A stretch of 64,000 nt of DNA from Tetramitus jugosus (GCA_937625935.1 OW569385.1:186001-250000); one strand, 5' to 3'; numbered from the stretch's first letter, positions 17,386 through 28,400 are shown. The notes: generated by a model not told the origin, from the sequence alone. Numbers and translations are program-made.

Positions 17386-18688
17386 ATGAATGATTCATAT
17401 GATGACTTCTTTTCCCCCAAGAAAGGGATCACAAAAGCAATGTACCTGAAAACCAAACAGGGTCATGCAAAAGTTGTTGAAAGATTACAACGGCAAGTGC
17501 TTACACAAAAGGTATTACTTCTCTTTGTGTAATTGATGCATTGTTTATTCTGTAGCTCTAAACTCTCTTTCTTAGATTGTCCAAGAGGAACAACACAAGA
17601 AAGAATTGAAAGAGAAGGCGGAGAGATTCATGAAAATGCAACAACTGCTGAACAGAGTCAAGGACCCTCAACTAAAGTTGGCAAACAAATCCTTCGACCA
17701 CCAAGAGAAACCAAAATTCTATCACAGTGGAAAAATAGAAGAATCTCCTTTGGTCAAGATGACCTCCATTCCGGAGAGACCACATATTCCTGAACGACAA
17801 GCATCTCTCAATCAGCTCACTCCCAGACAAAAGCAAATTAAAGTAAAATTGACTCGAATGGAAGCAACAGAGAGATTGAGATTGAGAAAGGAGTACAATG
17901 GAAAAATTCCTTTGATCAAAATAGAGGAATTGAAGTATCAACATTCAGTAAGAAGATATGAAATGGCTCCAGAACTCTTTCCACGTCCTATGAAAAGTTC
18001 TAGCCTTCTAACTCCTCAAAAAAAGCGAACAGAGGAGACCTCTGAATCAATTGAAACATCCCTTAGCGGTGATCAAACTCTCGTGACTTGTGAATTGGAA
18101 TCTGAAACCGAAGAGACACTACCCTCTGAGATTGTGTTTGAAGATCATGACCACTTAGAACTTCCTCACGAAAGTACTGAAGGATGCACAGACAAGGAGA
18201 GTACAGTTGAACACTTGTTGTCTGAAGTGGATCCGGAAAAAGTAGATATCGAACTAATTAACGAAGTATCACAGGAAGATGTAGAAGCTCAACTACCCGA
18301 TCCTTTAGCTGAACTTGAACAAAAAGTGGAAGAACCTGGAGAGTTTAGTCATGAGGAAGATGTTTCTATCACTCAGCAAGAGGACAACTCTTCCATCAAC
18401 AAATTGGAGGATTTTCAACACGTAGACGAGGACGTTCAAACTATAGTAGAGGCAGTGATTGGTGATGGTATTGTTAAAGAAGAGGAGGAAAGTCACAGAG
18501 AACCGACTGAGGGTAATGAAAGTCATAGAGAGACGGAGGAACCGCAGCTGATGGAACCTGCTTTGATCACAAGAAATCAATGTGAGAAAGAAACCATTGA
18601 ATCTCAGGTTGACGCAATACAAAGGGAGGTATCAGAGTTTTTCAAGACTCTCACCACTCAACATGTCGCTCTTGATCCTTCCCTCTGA
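17386..18688 (+). CDS. Acidic coiled-coil protein, one intron
   Basis: This 412-residue protein is of unknown function. Exon 1 (17386-17511) encodes MNDSYDDFFSPKKG and a helical segment; a 64-base intron (17512-17575, GTATTA...CTTAG) joins it in phase 0 to IVQEEQHKKELKEK. Residues 40-75 are coiled coil. The middle is basic (LTPRQKQIKVKLTRMEATER, then RLRLRKEYNGKIP). The C-terminal 220 residues are strongly acidic and Glu/Ser/Thr-rich, presumably disordered, ending in a short helix (VSEFFKTLTT). No enzyme motif is seen. Its basic/coiled-coil/acidic layout would fit a scaffold, perhaps cytoskeletal, but that is a guess. It follows another coiled-coil gene on the same strand. Confidence 0.65.
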
Positions 18689-18824
18689 AATATCGTAGTT
18701 CCAGTTTAACGCCGATTTTTCGTCTTCCAGTAAATTCTCAACTTTTCAACCTCTTTTTTTCCAGAGCTTTTTGTGCCGGGCCCAAAGAAAACAACGAGAC
18801 AAAACGCACATCAAACCACACAAC

Positions 18825-20015
18825 ATGAACAACCAACAATCACCATCAACAGCCTCCGACTCATCCTCACATCATGACAGTAATAATTTAGCTGATAGTG
18901 CCGTGTTGGGTGTTGGATTCGGTCAAGTACAATACAGCATCGAAGAACGACAATTCCTACAGAATGAACTAGAACAAAAACTGGATCAAGACATGATTGC
19001 AAAGAGAGATGGTCCCAGTGGTAGCAAAGTACATTATATTGAAACATGGAAGGCCATTGCTCAAACAAATCGTCTATTTGGTTTCAATGGATGGAGCAGT
19101 AAGATTATGGAGATCAATTTGGATTTTATTGATCAGGTCAATGGTCGATTCACAGCAGGTGTCAGTGCAATTGTAAGAATAACGTTAAAGGATGGTAGTT
19201 TCAGAGAAGACATTGGCTATGGTATATCGGAGAATCAAAAACAAAAGGGAAAGGCTTTGGAACAGGGAAAGAAGAAGGCAGTGTCCGATGCACTCAAGAG
19301 AGCGTTGAAGGCATTTGGTCACGCATTGGGTCTATCTGTCTATGACAAGGATCATTTGAAAGAAGTGGAGAGAACTTCGAGGCTCAAGAGTCTAAAGGGT
19401 AACAACAACAACAGCAATGGTCCATCCGATGACGCCAAAGCAAAGAATCCACATTTCAATCAAACACCTGGTAGTCCACCAAAGAATTCATTTGCTCCCT
19501 CTGCTGGTATCGCGGCCAATATCAACACCATGACCTCTGCAGGCAATGCTCCCAAACTCACACGAGCTGTACAGGGACCAAAGGAAGAGCCACAAACACC
19601 TCAAGAGAACCATACACCACAACAGCAGAACACTCCTGTACAACCATCGCCACCAGTAGTTCAACGGTCTTTCCAATCTGTATCAAAACCAAACCAAGTC
19701 GGATCGAGTCCACAACAACAGAACACACCGCCTCAGCAAGTCAGGTCATTTGCACCACAACAAATTAACAGTGGTTCTCCTAATGGCAATGGCTCTCATC
19801 ATCCACAACAAGCCCAACCACAACAAACCAAGTCCTTTGCTCCACAGCAAACAACAGCTGCAGCTCAAGTAGGTCAAAGTGTGGGAAACTTTCCCAAACC
19901 GAGCTTTACCCAAACAGCAGGTCCTGTCGGACAACAACAGCAGGGAATTAAGAGACCACTGAACACCATGCCAACGAACAATGGCTTTGTAAACAAGAGA
20001 CCAAAATTGGATTGA
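18825..20015 (+). CDS. RAD52: RAD52 single-strand annealing protein
   Basis: This 396-residue protein carries an N-terminal Rad52 annealing domain at about 35-190. The family blocks visible are YSIEERQFLQNELE, HYIETWKAIAQTNRLFGFNG with WSS, TAGVSAIVRITLKDGS, FREDIGYGISENQ, and the helix GKKKAVSDALKRALKAFG followed by LGLSVYDKD. The domain forms oligomeric rings that anneal ssDNA in homologous recombination. The remaining 200 residues are Gln/Pro/Asn-rich and disordered, ending with a basic KRPLNTMP...KRPKLD stretch that may act in nuclear import. The C-terminal Rad51-binding region cannot be recognised by eye. The ATG at 18825 is chosen after an A/C-rich leader. Confidence 0.95.
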   Translation: MNNQQSPSTASDSSSHHDSNNLADSAVLGVGFGQVQYSIEERQFLQNELEQKLDQDMIAKRDGPSGSKVHYIETWKAIAQTNRLFGFNGWSSKIMEINLDFIDQVNGRFTAGVSAIVRITLKDGSFREDIGYGISENQKQKGKALEQGKKKAVSDALKRALKAFGHALGLSVYDKDHLKEVERTSRLKSLKGNNNNSNGPSDDAKAKNPHFNQTPGSPPKNSFAPSAGIAANINTMTSAGNAPKLTRAVQGPKEEPQTPQENHTPQQQNTPVQPSPPVVQRSFQSVSKPNQVGSSPQQQNTPPQQVRSFAPQQINSGSPNGNGSHHPQQAQPQQTKSFAPQQTTAAAQVGQSVGNFPKPSFTQTAGPVGQQQQGIKRPLNTMPTNNGFVNKRPKLD

Positions 20016-20206
20016 AAAGTTTTTATGACAAACTCCTTCTTTTTTCCCGATTCCGAAATGTCAGTCAAATGTCACCTCCAAGTCAATGAACTCTTATGAT
20101 GGAGCTGGTTCGTGTCCGCTGAAGAAATCGCCAAAGAACACACACCAGAAAAAAGGCAGCAACAACCGATTATCAAACATCAATTTAGCATCATCACATC
20201 ATCATC

Positions 20207-21308
20207 ATGGCAGATAAAAAAGCTCTTCAGTGCAAAGTTGTCGCAGTAGGCGGTATGTCCCTCATTTCACCAGCCGACATCCTTGTTGACCAACGCAATT
20301 TTATCATTCTTCATCTTCAGCTTCTTCTTGTTGTTTTCCTCAATTGCTGTTGGTTGTTGGCCATGTTTCCATTTTCTAACTTTTTTCTCCCTTATTGTGA
20401 TAATAGATGGTGCGGTTGGAAAAACATGTTTGCTCATTGTGTACGTGAACAACGAGTTCCCAACTGAATATGTACCAACTGTGTTTGAGACATGTATGTT
20501 GTTGTTTTCACATTTGTGTCTGTCTGTCTGTCTGTCACATGCGTATGTGTGTGGCACCAAACAAATGTGCATGTAACTAACCAACGTTTCCCTCTCTCTA
20601 TTGTTTGTCTTGTCGGTATTTCGCCATTTTCAACCGATGATTGTTGACTTGTGATGACGCGATAACAACATCAATGATGATGACAACAAAAACAACAACG
20701 ACTGCTACTACTACTATTATTTTTCTCGCTTTCGAAATGAAATCAACATTGTGTGACCGACCAACAATCATCATCATCAATTGATGCGAACCATTGCTAT
20801 TATCGTCTATCATTATCACCATCATCATTTTTGATTTCAACCCAAAAAAAAAGATGACGCACAAATCAAAGTCAAGAACAATGTCGTAAAGTTCTCTCTG
20901 TGGGATACAGCTGGACAGGAAGAATTCGATAAGCTTCGTTATCTCTCGTACAACAACACCAACGTCTTTGTTGTTTGCTTCAGTTTGGTCAGCAAGACAT
21001 CACTGAACAACGTTGCTACAAGATGGAAGAAGGAATTGGACCAGTATGCAAAGGGAGTGCCCATCATTCTCGTAGGAACAAAGGCTGATTGCAGAGACGA
21101 TCGGGAAGTGTTTGACAAGATGAAGAATGACGGAACAGCAGATGAACTGGTGACAGATGAAGAAGCAAGGAAGGTGGCAGCTCAGATTGGTGCTGCAGCT
21201 TATATGCCAACGAGTGCTCGATTGAAGAATGGTGTTCAGGAAGTGTTTGAAAAGTGCTTGGATCTCAAGTTCCAAAAACCAGCAAAGAAAGGATGCTACC
21301 TCATGTAA
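20207..21308 (+). CDS. Rac/Rho-family small GTPase, three exons
   Basis: Exons are 20207-20252, 20407-20493 and 20854-21308. Both introns (154 and 360 bases) begin GTATGT. The joined 195-residue product has the P-loop GDGAVGKTC, switch I with PTVFETY, switch [15 protein letters not shown], the guanine-specificity motif GTKAD with a Rho-type insert region ([13 protein letters not shown]), and a late PTSAR in place of the usual SAL. A basic tail and CAAX box CYLM end the protein, so it should be prenylated. The last residue Met usually favours farnesylation, whereas most Rac proteins end in Leu. Rho-family GTPases steer actin and amoeboid movement. The Rac versus Rho subgroup cannot be fixed by eye. 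Confidence 0.93.
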
Positions 21309-21685
21309 AGAAAGCAAACTACAACAACAAAAAACAGTAGCAGAACCAGAACACACAAAGCACTCTCTTTCTCGGAACTGACAAGGCCCTTGGAATGGAA
21401 ACAAGGCTGGAAACAAACAACGAACCGAAACCCTGCATCACACCATATTCCAACAACAACAACAACGACCATCGCTGCAGACAAGTATATATAACAATAG
21501 CGAGCGATACTTCGAACAAAACCACAACATTAAAAACAATAGTACACAAATTGTTATCTTCAACCTGTCTGAGCCATCTTCTTCTTATTTGAAGTGTTTT
21601 GATTGGCGGGGATTCTTTTTGGCGCCTCCAACGATTTACAGAAACGACCTCAAAACATAAAAGCACAAAGAACCTAATAGAGAAA
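21309..21685. other. Spacer with TATA-like run
   Basis: No gene is seen between the GTPase and the DNAAF11 homologue. The stretch has an A/C-rich 3' half typical of leaders here, and a TATATATA run at about 21486-21493, roughly 190 bases upstream of the next start codon, which is a candidate promoter element. Confidence 0.4.
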
Positions 21686-22756
21686 ATGGTAAGAATAACA
21701 GAGGAACTACTGAGAAAACGATCAGAACACAACGATGGTTGCTTGTCCAACTTGAAAGAGATTACTCTTCATCAGTACGATATCGAGAGGATTGAGTGCA
21801 TAGGAGACTATTGCAGAGAGCTGCAAATACTTTACCTTCAGAGCAATCTGATCGAAAGGATTGAAAACTTGCATCATTTAAAGGATCTAAGGTATTTGAA
21901 TATGGCTGTGAATTCTGTGAAAAGAATAGAGGGTCTCTCAAGCAACGAAATGCTTGAGAAATTAGACTTGACTGTGAATTACATCACCGATTTACTATCG
22001 GTAGAGAGCTTGAAAGTCAATTACGCCCTGAGAGATTTGTACTTGATGGGGAATCCTTGTACTTCATTCAAAGGATATCGACTCTTTGTTATTGAAACAC
22101 TGCCTCAACTCTTGAGGTTAGATGGTGAAGAAATCACTCAATCTGAAAGAATTTTAGCAAGACAATACTATGACAAAATAAGATTGGGAATCATTGTTCA
22201 GCAAAAGAAGCAAATGGAAGAAGATGAGGCTAAGAACAAAGGCCCTCAAATCGGACCCAATGGAGAACTCTTGTACGGAAATGATCCAGAATCCAGAAAG
22301 GCTAGTAAAACTGAGATCAATGAGCTTAGAGAGGACAGTAAAGCAGGAATTAGTAAGAGTGAAAGGGAGTCATATGACCCCAAGAGTTATGAGGAAATGT
22401 TTGGAAGGAGGAGAGCCATTGATATCACACCAGAAGAGGAAATTGAAAAGTATGGCAAAGTTTTGCAGCGAAATGAAGGAAAATGGAACTTCAAGATTGA
22501 AGAAACCAAAGACGAAATCGTGGTTGATATCCCCGCGGGCAAATATATGAACATGGCTTATATTGACATTGATGTTCAACCCACTTACCTCAGAGTGACC
22601 ATCAAGGGTAAGGTTCTCCAATTGAGACTAGAATGCGAAGTGAAGCCAGATGATAGTACTGCTCAAAGATCCCAGGTCACTGGTCACTTGAAAATTACGA
22701 TGCCAAAGGTGTCCAGCGATTCTCGATTGACTTACCACCTGAAGCAGCAGGAGTAA
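21686..22756 (+). CDS. DNAAF11: DNAAF11/LRRC6 dynein arm assembly factor
   Basis: This 356-residue protein has leucine-rich repeats followed by a CS/p23-like domain, the architecture of LRRC6 (tilB, DNAAF11), a cytoplasmic factor needed to preassemble axonemal dynein arms. It opens with MVRITEELLRKRSEHNDG, matching the family's ITEDL-R--EHND start. The repeats include LQILYLQSNLIERIENL and LEKLDLTVNYI, capped by LMGNPCTSF and LPQLLRLDGEEI. The CS domain near residues 260-350 contains YIDIDVQPTYLRVTIKGK and QVTGHLKITMPKV, which are family signatures. Human LRRC6 is longer (466 residues) because of its charged middle. Its presence indicates the organism makes motile flagella. The start at 21686 is fixed by homology. 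Confidence 0.95.
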   Translation: MVRITEELLRKRSEHNDGCLSNLKEITLHQYDIERIECIGDYCRELQILYLQSNLIERIENLHHLKDLRYLNMAVNSVKRIEGLSSNEMLEKLDLTVNYITDLLSVESLKVNYALRDLYLMGNPCTSFKGYRLFVIETLPQLLRLDGEEITQSERILARQYYDKIRLGIIVQQKKQMEEDEAKNKGPQIGPNGELLYGNDPESRKASKTEINELREDSKAGISKSERESYDPKSYEEMFGRRRAIDITPEEEIEKYGKVLQRNEGKWNFKIEETKDEIVVDIPAGKYMNMAYIDIDVQPTYLRVTIKGKVLQLRLECEVKPDDSTAQRSQVTGHLKITMPKVSSDSRLTYHLKQQE

Positions 22757-22856
22757 CTTGCTTCAAGAATCTGTCAAAAAACCAAATTTTTTTGGTGTTT
22801 GGTGACAAAAACAAACAACAACTGAAAAATCTATTAAGAAACCAAAGAAAAACGAC

Positions 22857-25800
22857 ATGCCCTCATCAGACGACGAATCTTCAGAAGAATACGAATATGA
22901 GGATGGTGATAACCGTGATGACGATGATGACGACGAGGACGATGATGATGACGATGAGTACAATGTAGAAGATGAACCGACGACTTGGAAAGAATATGAA
23001 CAGCATCAACAGTACGTGAAGCAAAAGGAGGCTGCTCTCAAACAGCAAAACTTGTTGCAAGGAAATGAAAATTCCAGTAAATCGGGAGGTGCTGTTGTCA
23101 ATGCAATCGAAGATCCGATGGGTATTACTCTGGACGGAAGAAGTTTTGCAAATCGAATGACTCAATGGGATGCACTGAAGCAACAACAGAAGAATATGGA
23201 GTCCATGAACAAGGATGTTTATATTTCAAAGGATAATTTCTCTGCTTCTCTGTTCTTGGCCTCTGTTCATCGACATACTCCCACTGAGGATTTATTGAAC
23301 AAGGGGAGAGACAATTTGATGAAGAATCAGAAACGACTCGAGTCAAAGATGAGAAAGCTGATTCAACAAAATTTGGCAAAGTTTATTGAAGCCAAAGACA
23401 GTTTGGACAAGATACACAAGACCAAGGACAGTAAATTTAAGGACAACTCTCTGCAGAGTATTCAGAATCAATTCAAGTCGCTGAATGATCAGTCCTCAGA
23501 GCTGTTCAATCCTTTGATTCGAGTGAAGAAGAGAGGAGAAGATATCAAGGAAGCGCTCACTGCCCTGAAAAAATATGGATTTGTTTTCAACTTGCCGACA
23601 AATATTGCTGAGAATATTGAAAAGAGAGATTACAAGAAAGTTGTAATGGACTACAACAAGTCCAAGTACTATAGAAGAAAGTGTACGGATGGAGTTACCG
23701 TGTTTAAGCCGATTTTTGACAGTGTAGATGAACAGGTGGATCGATTGAGAAATTTGTTGTTTGGTCAATTGGTATTGAAGGATGATGATCTATATTCAAA
23801 CAAATTATTGACAGATGAGCAAGAAAAAACAATTGGATATTTGAATGCGTTGGATAGTGATGTTGATCCCGCATGGTACTATGTGAATGAGTTGAGACTC
23901 TTTGCGTTGAGATTGTTTGACACCTGCGAGGAAGCTAATAGGAAGGAGCTTCACATTTTAAAACAACAGAAAGCTCAGCTACTCGTGTTAGAGAAGAGAT
24001 GGAAGCAGATTAGCGATATTGGAGATCAGAATCCACATCAAAAAGAAGAAGATTTTTTAATTGTAATTCCTGAGGATATCAATGAAAGCGAATTAATTTC
24101 GAGGAGTGATTTGGAAGTTGAAGGCATCAAACTTGTCAAAGGACTCTGTACAGTATTGAAGACAGTCCTCCCAAGTTTATGGACCTTGTGTAAGAATTTT
24201 CTATCTGGAAAGTACCAGAACAAGTCACAAAAGTATGACCTGAAGACAAAGAACAACATTCTTAAGATGCAAAACATACAATATGAAGCTGATATTGTCA
24301 TAATCTTCACAGAGATTATCGATACTTTTGCAACAAAAATTAGTGAGGCACTAGATGCAATTGATGGACAAACCGCTCATGAAACTGCATTGTGTCACGG
24401 AATATCTGAGGTTATTGACACATACGAATATTTAATACCTCTTATCCCTGCGCGTTACATGAACGAATTGCAGGAATTTGCTGATCTTAAACGTAGATGG
24501 GCAATTACTGAGTTGTGGAGTCGGACACACAGTGAAATAGCATGCTTCTACTCAATCGAGGATTGGTCAACCATCAGCGAGAGTCAAACGATAACAAAAC
24601 TTCCAATGAAATTCCAAGAATACGTGTTTAATACCATCAATATGTTGAAACCGTTTATCAGAGTCAGAGATAATTTGTTCAATGAGGTACACGACTACTT
24701 GGTTGGAGCAATATTAGCATTCGCTGATACTCTTCATGCATTGATATTCAACAACACAAAACCAGTTCATGGTCAACCAAAGCGTGTTCAAAGCTATGTG
24801 ACTCGAATGAACCAAAGAAAGAAGGAGAATGAACTTTTGTTACTCTTGTCTAATACTTATTATACGAAGACGGTGATTATTCCAGATCTAATATTTGCGT
24901 TTATAGCTGCCTTTAAGTATGCGAGTAATATCAGAAAAGAGGATGTGAACTCAACTCCATCTCAGGAGAAAGAAACAACAGAAGTGGAAGAAGCTGCAAA
25001 ATCTGAGTCTGATGAAGACTCGGATGATGATTCGAAATCTGACGCTTCAGACACAAGTAGTTCTAATCACTATTCAGATGAAGAAGACGAGGAAGCTGAT
25101 GAAAAAGAAGTAGAGAGTACCAACAGTTTATCAGAAAAAGAGATCGCAAAACTTGTGGCTCAGTTCCAAACACGCGAGGATTTTCAATATGTTCTCTCCA
25201 CTTATGACTCCCTTGTGAAGTTTGCCTTGGATTCATTTGTGAGACGCAAGGCAGCAATATTTAACACTTTGATTGAGAAGGGTTTCTTGTTGTCTGGTTA
25301 CAATTGGGCAAAGTCTCCTGAGCCAGAGATGGTGCGACCCTATGTCTTGGATATTCTCTTGGATCTTGCAGTGACTCACTCAAACATTGAGAGAATAACA
25401 TCAATACTGAATGAGACGACTGATTCATTGGGGAATCAACCCGCAGAGAGTACTTCATCCGCTAAGCAGAGCACAGCCTCTCAAAATTCTTTTGTTAAGA
25501 GGATATTCACAAAATTATTCGAGAGACTTGCAGAACTATTCTTTGAATATGTCAGAAATCTGCAAATGATCTCTGCCCATGGTGCTCTTCAGATTGATAT
25601 TGATGTTTCGTTTATCAGGAAGGCTCTTGGCAACTTTGAAACTCGCAGATCAAAGAGCATCTATCTTTCAATTATGAAGTACTTGCAGGATTGTTGGTCA
25701 CACAATAAGACTCACAAACTAAAGGAGCAAGTGCTGAATAAGACAACGAAAGAAACACAAGTCCAACTCGATTGCTTTAGTGCAAACAAACCTGCCTCGT

Positions 25801-25871
25801 CCATGATCGCAGCCAACTCTCTAACAAACAGACAACGAAGCATCGGTCTCTTGCGAATGACACACATGTAA
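22857..25871 (+). CDS. SEC5: Exocyst complex subunit Sec5
   Basis: This 1004-residue protein resembles Sec5/EXOC2, a subunit of the exocyst that tethers secretory vesicles to the plasma membrane. After a very acidic start (residues 1-45), the conserved Sec5 N-terminal block appears at about 120-290: FLASVHRHTPTEDLLNKG, a coiled coil ending NLAKFIEAKDSLDKIH, SSELFNPLIRVKKRGEDIK, then KYGFVFNLPTNIAENIEKRD and YKKVVMDYNKSK. The remainder is a long helical rod, with an acidic Ser-rich insert near 705-750. Animal Sec5 has an N-terminal Ral-binding IPT domain; none is seen here, as in yeast and plants. The gene is a single uninterrupted frame. Confidence 0.9.
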   Translation: MPSSDDESSEEYEYEDGDNRDDDDDDEDDDDDDEYNVEDEPTTWKEYEQHQQYVKQKEAALKQQNLLQGNENSSKSGGAVVNAIEDPMGITLDGRSFANRMTQWDALKQQQKNMESMNKDVYISKDNFSASLFLASVHRHTPTEDLLNKGRDNLMKNQKRLESKMRKLIQQNLAKFIEAKDSLDKIHKTKDSKFKDNSLQSIQNQFKSLNDQSSELFNPLIRVKKRGEDIKEALTALKKYGFVFNLPTNIAENIEKRDYKKVVMDYNKSKYYRRKCTDGVTVFKPIFDSVDEQVDRLRNLLFGQLVLKDDDLYSNKLLTDEQEKTIGYLNALDSDVDPAWYYVNELRLFALRLFDTCEEANRKELHILKQQKAQLLVLEKRWKQISDIGDQNPHQKEEDFLIVIPEDINESELISRSDLEVEGIKLVKGLCTVLKTVLPSLWTLCKNFLSGKYQNKSQKYDLKTKNNILKMQNIQYEADIVIIFTEIIDTFATKISEALDAIDGQTAHETALCHGISEVIDTYEYLIPLIPARYMNELQEFADLKRRWAITELWSRTHSEIACFYSIEDWSTISESQTITKLPMKFQEYVFNTINMLKPFIRVRDNLFNEVHDYLVGAILAFADTLHALIFNNTKPVHGQPKRVQSYVTRMNQRKKENELLLLLSNTYYTKTVIIPDLIFAFIAAFKYASNIRKEDVNSTPSQEKETTEVEEAAKSESDEDSDDDSKSDASDTSSSNHYSDEEDEEADEKEVESTNSLSEKEIAKLVAQFQTREDFQYVLSTYDSLVKFALDSFVRRKAAIFNTLIEKGFLLSGYNWAKSPEPEMVRPYVLDILLDLAVTHSNIERITSILNETTDSLGNQPAESTSSAKQSTASQNSFVKRIFTKLFERLAELFFEYVRNLQMISAHGALQIDIDVSFIRKALGNFETRRSKSIYLSIMKYLQDCWSHNKTHKLKEQVLNKTTKETQVQLDCFSANKPASSMIAANSLTNRQRSIGLLRMTHM

Positions 25872-26265
25872 TAAAAGGTAATGAAAGAATGAATAAAAGC
25901 AATCAAGAAGTTTATTGGATCAATCAAAGGAATAACGCAGTAAATCATACATACCTAAGATGATTGGCACAACAAACACAGAAAATCAGATGCAAGAAAG
26001 GCACGATCGTGTTTTCAGACGTACAGAAAAGAAACAAAACGACAGTATGCAAAGAAAAGAGATTTGAGGCACTGACTGCCCAGTTTTTCATATTGGATGG
26101 TGTTAGTTTGTTGTATGTCAGATGTGTGTGTTGTGCATGAACTAGCACATGTGTATCACCACACACTATCATTGCATAGCATCCAATATTTCTTCAGTAT
26201 CAGTTGTTGTTGTTGTTGTTGTTTCTTCAAAAAGTTTCAGAGAAAAACATGTTCCTCTGCTTTGA
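25872..26265. other. Convergent 3' spacer, no gene
   Basis: This lies between the converging Sec5 and uridine kinase genes and should contain both 3' UTRs and polyadenylation signals (aataaaag just after the Sec5 stop). A 19-base string at 26152-26170 recurs exactly at 30925-30943. Confidence 0.4.
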
Positions 26266-27126
26266 TCAGAGAGTAATCTTTCTCATTCCCTTGTCAATAT
26301 CAGTCAACTTGACCTTGATGTGTTGCACCAACAAATCAATGGCCACTCTGTTCGCACCACCTCTTGGAATAATGATATCAGCATACTTTTTTGTAGGCAT
26401 AATATAGTCATCAAACGATGGCTTCACAAAGGTTTCATACTGGGTCAACACACCGTCCAAATCTCTGCCTCTCTCCTTAATGTCTCTCCTGATTCTTCTC
26501 GCCAATCTCACATCAGCATCCGTGTCCACAAAAATCTTCATGTCCATCAACTCTCTCAACTCTTGAGAAAAAAAGATTAAAATTCCTTCAACGATAATGA
26601 CATCGGCAGGTGGCAATTGCTCAGTCTTGCCAATGACTCTAGAGTGAGTCTTAAAGTCATAGATTGGAATCTCAATGCCCTTGTTGTTATTGTTGCAACT
26701 GCCACTCTTAATCGTTCTCACCGTGTCTACAAAAATATCATAGTCGAACGCATTGGGATGATCAAAGTCATACTTGTTCTCCTTTGCAAGTCTCCTTGCT
26801 TCTTCTCCGAGAGACTTGTAAAAAGAGTCTTGTGAGATGATGACCACTCTCTTGCCAGCCAAATTGGCAACAATGTCCTGACACACTGTTGTTTTTCCAC
26901 TTGCACTGCCACCAGCAACACCAATAATGAATGGTTGTTGAGAGGAAGAGCCACCAAAGTTTACTTTGAGGGCTTGAAGGCGAGACAGTGTGTCATTGGT
27001 GTCATCTTCGAATGCTGAAAAGTGTTCATTGGAGAGTGAAGCATCAGTTGCCTTGTTGAGGCGTTGTTGATACTTGTGAAGGAATTCTGTGGTGCTGTAC
27101 TCTGGGAAGCTAGACATTTTGTTCAA
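26266..27126 (-). CDS. Uridine-cytidine kinase
   Basis: This 286-residue uridine kinase phosphorylates uridine and cytidine to UMP and CMP in the pyrimidine salvage pathway. The Walker A loop is GVAGGSASGKTTVC near residue 68-81. It is followed by VVIISQDSFYKSL (nucleoside-binding Asp and Tyr), YDFDHPNAFDYDIF (the conserved DHP-AFD block), PIYDFKTHSR, and VIIVEGILIFFSQELREL (the EGIL strand). The lid contains RLARRIRRDIKERGRDLDG and YETFVKPSFDDYIMPTK, ending ADIIIPRGGAN; all are UCK signatures. There is no fused uracil phosphoribosyltransferase domain. The first 60 residues are a variable leader. MNKM or MSSF three codons on may be the start. Confidence 0.95.
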   Translation of the reverse strand: MNKMSSFPEYSTTEFLHKYQQRLNKATDASLSNEHFSAFEDDTNDTLSRLQALKVNFGGSSSQQPFIIGVAGGSASGKTTVCQDIVANLAGKRVVIISQDSFYKSLGEEARRLAKENKYDFDHPNAFDYDIFVDTVRTIKSGSCNNNNKGIEIPIYDFKTHSRVIGKTEQLPPADVIIVEGILIFFSQELRELMDMKIFVDTDADVRLARRIRRDIKERGRDLDGVLTQYETFVKPSFDDYIMPTKKYADIIIPRGGANRVAIDLLVQHIKVKLTDIDKGMRKITL

Positions 27127-27421
27127 GAGGGAATTGGGTGTGATTTGTGTGGTGGTGGTGGTGTGTTGTTTTCTTTCGTTTTTTTTACCAAGGGTTTCGT
27201 GCGCTTTTTTTTGGCTCTTGGAGAGGGGTGTGTGTGGCGGAAGCTCAGCCGGTGCATGATAGACGGGCGGACTTCATTTCTCCCGATGCACATGTTTGTT
27301 GAACGCGTTTGGGTCAAACTACAACGATGGGCATTGAGACATGATTGAACCGGTGTGGACTGCAAATGACTCCCCAGCCGCTGCACACTCTCACAACAGA
27401 GGGCATACGAGATGAACAACA

Positions 27422-28400
27422 TTAGACAGTATTAGGGTCTTCTTCTAAATCGTCTTTGGCACGAGAACGATTGTACACTGTTGTATCCTTGCCAAAGTAC
27501 TTGAAGCTTTTGATTAACCGTTGCCATCCATCATAGTAAATGGCCAAAGAGTACAGAGAGATGGCTTGAAACATGCTATTGATAAAAACAACTCTCGTGA
27601 AGAAGCTCTTTGGAGGAATCACGCTATACACTGCACATACAACAACAACAACCACAATCAAGAAATAAAGAGGGTTAAATCCACTAATCAACACATACAA
27701 CTCAACTCGCACAATCATTTCTCACATGTTTAAGGACAAAAACAACAAGGACACATACTGTACAGTCCAGCCAATCCTCCTGCCATATTGAGATGCTGTG
27801 TCGTTAGAGATACACCTTCAGAGCTCTTTCTGCAATACGTTTCCCACAATTGAGGCAAATGACTCACAATTTGACATATTGGTTTAATACAGTTTGTAAA
27901 AGCTAAAAAAAGGGAGAGTCAATATCAACAAACAATAAAGTATTTGCACTTGCAGTCGCCATAATCAACTTTTAAAGTGCAGAGAGATTACAACATCGAC
28001 ACACACACACACACACACACATAAAAGAGACAATATCCATGTGGGCATACGTACTCATTGATCCAGGCCACAAGATACCACACACGTACGGAATCCACGG
28101 TATAAAACAATAGAGCAAAAATATTTTTCTGTTCGTGAACAGTGTGAACTGAAACATGAAAATCAAGTGTTGTGCAATGTTGAACGCTCCATAGACAATG
28201 ACAGAGAACTCTTCTCCGTTCAATGCGCTATTGACTGCAAAATAAGAAGCACCAATGAGTTTGATCATAATGCCAGTTGTGTTGAATCCTTTGACACTCT
28301 TTCGCTTCCAATTGAGCCATGCTTGTGGCGCATATTGTACAGTGAAGCAAAATGTGGCAAAATATCCTGCGAGGGAAACTAATGGGTGCGCTTGATCCAT
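27422..28400 (-). CDS. PQ-loop (SLC66/MtN3-like) membrane transporter
   Basis: This is a three-exon gene on the minus strand: exon 1 28055-28400, exon 2 27759-27902, exon 3 27422-27630. Introns are 152 bases (GTACGT...TTAG) and 128 bases (GTATGT...GCAG), and the phases match, giving 232 residues. Two PQ-loop motifs are present: VQYAPQAWLNWKRKSVKGF in exon 1 and SHLPQLWETYCRKSSEGVS in exon 2, each followed by membrane helices (AGGLAGLYS among them). This duplicated three-helix plan is that of lysosomal amino-acid and related PQ-loop transporters. Cargo is unknown. A CA microsatellite lies in intron 1. Confidence 0.88.
27999..28020. repeat. (AC)11 microsatellite
   Basis: Eleven uninterrupted AC units lie within intron 1 of the PQ-loop gene. 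It is likely length-polymorphic. Confidence 0.9.

Noticed and set aside
22780-22815. Short A/T hairpin (aaccaaattttttttgg-like) after DNAAF11
   Set aside because: It resembles a bacterial terminator, but the genome is eukaryotic and the stem is short.
27260-27410. tRNA-like GGTTCAATC on the minus strand
   Set aside because: No cloverleaf stems or A-box could be placed around it.
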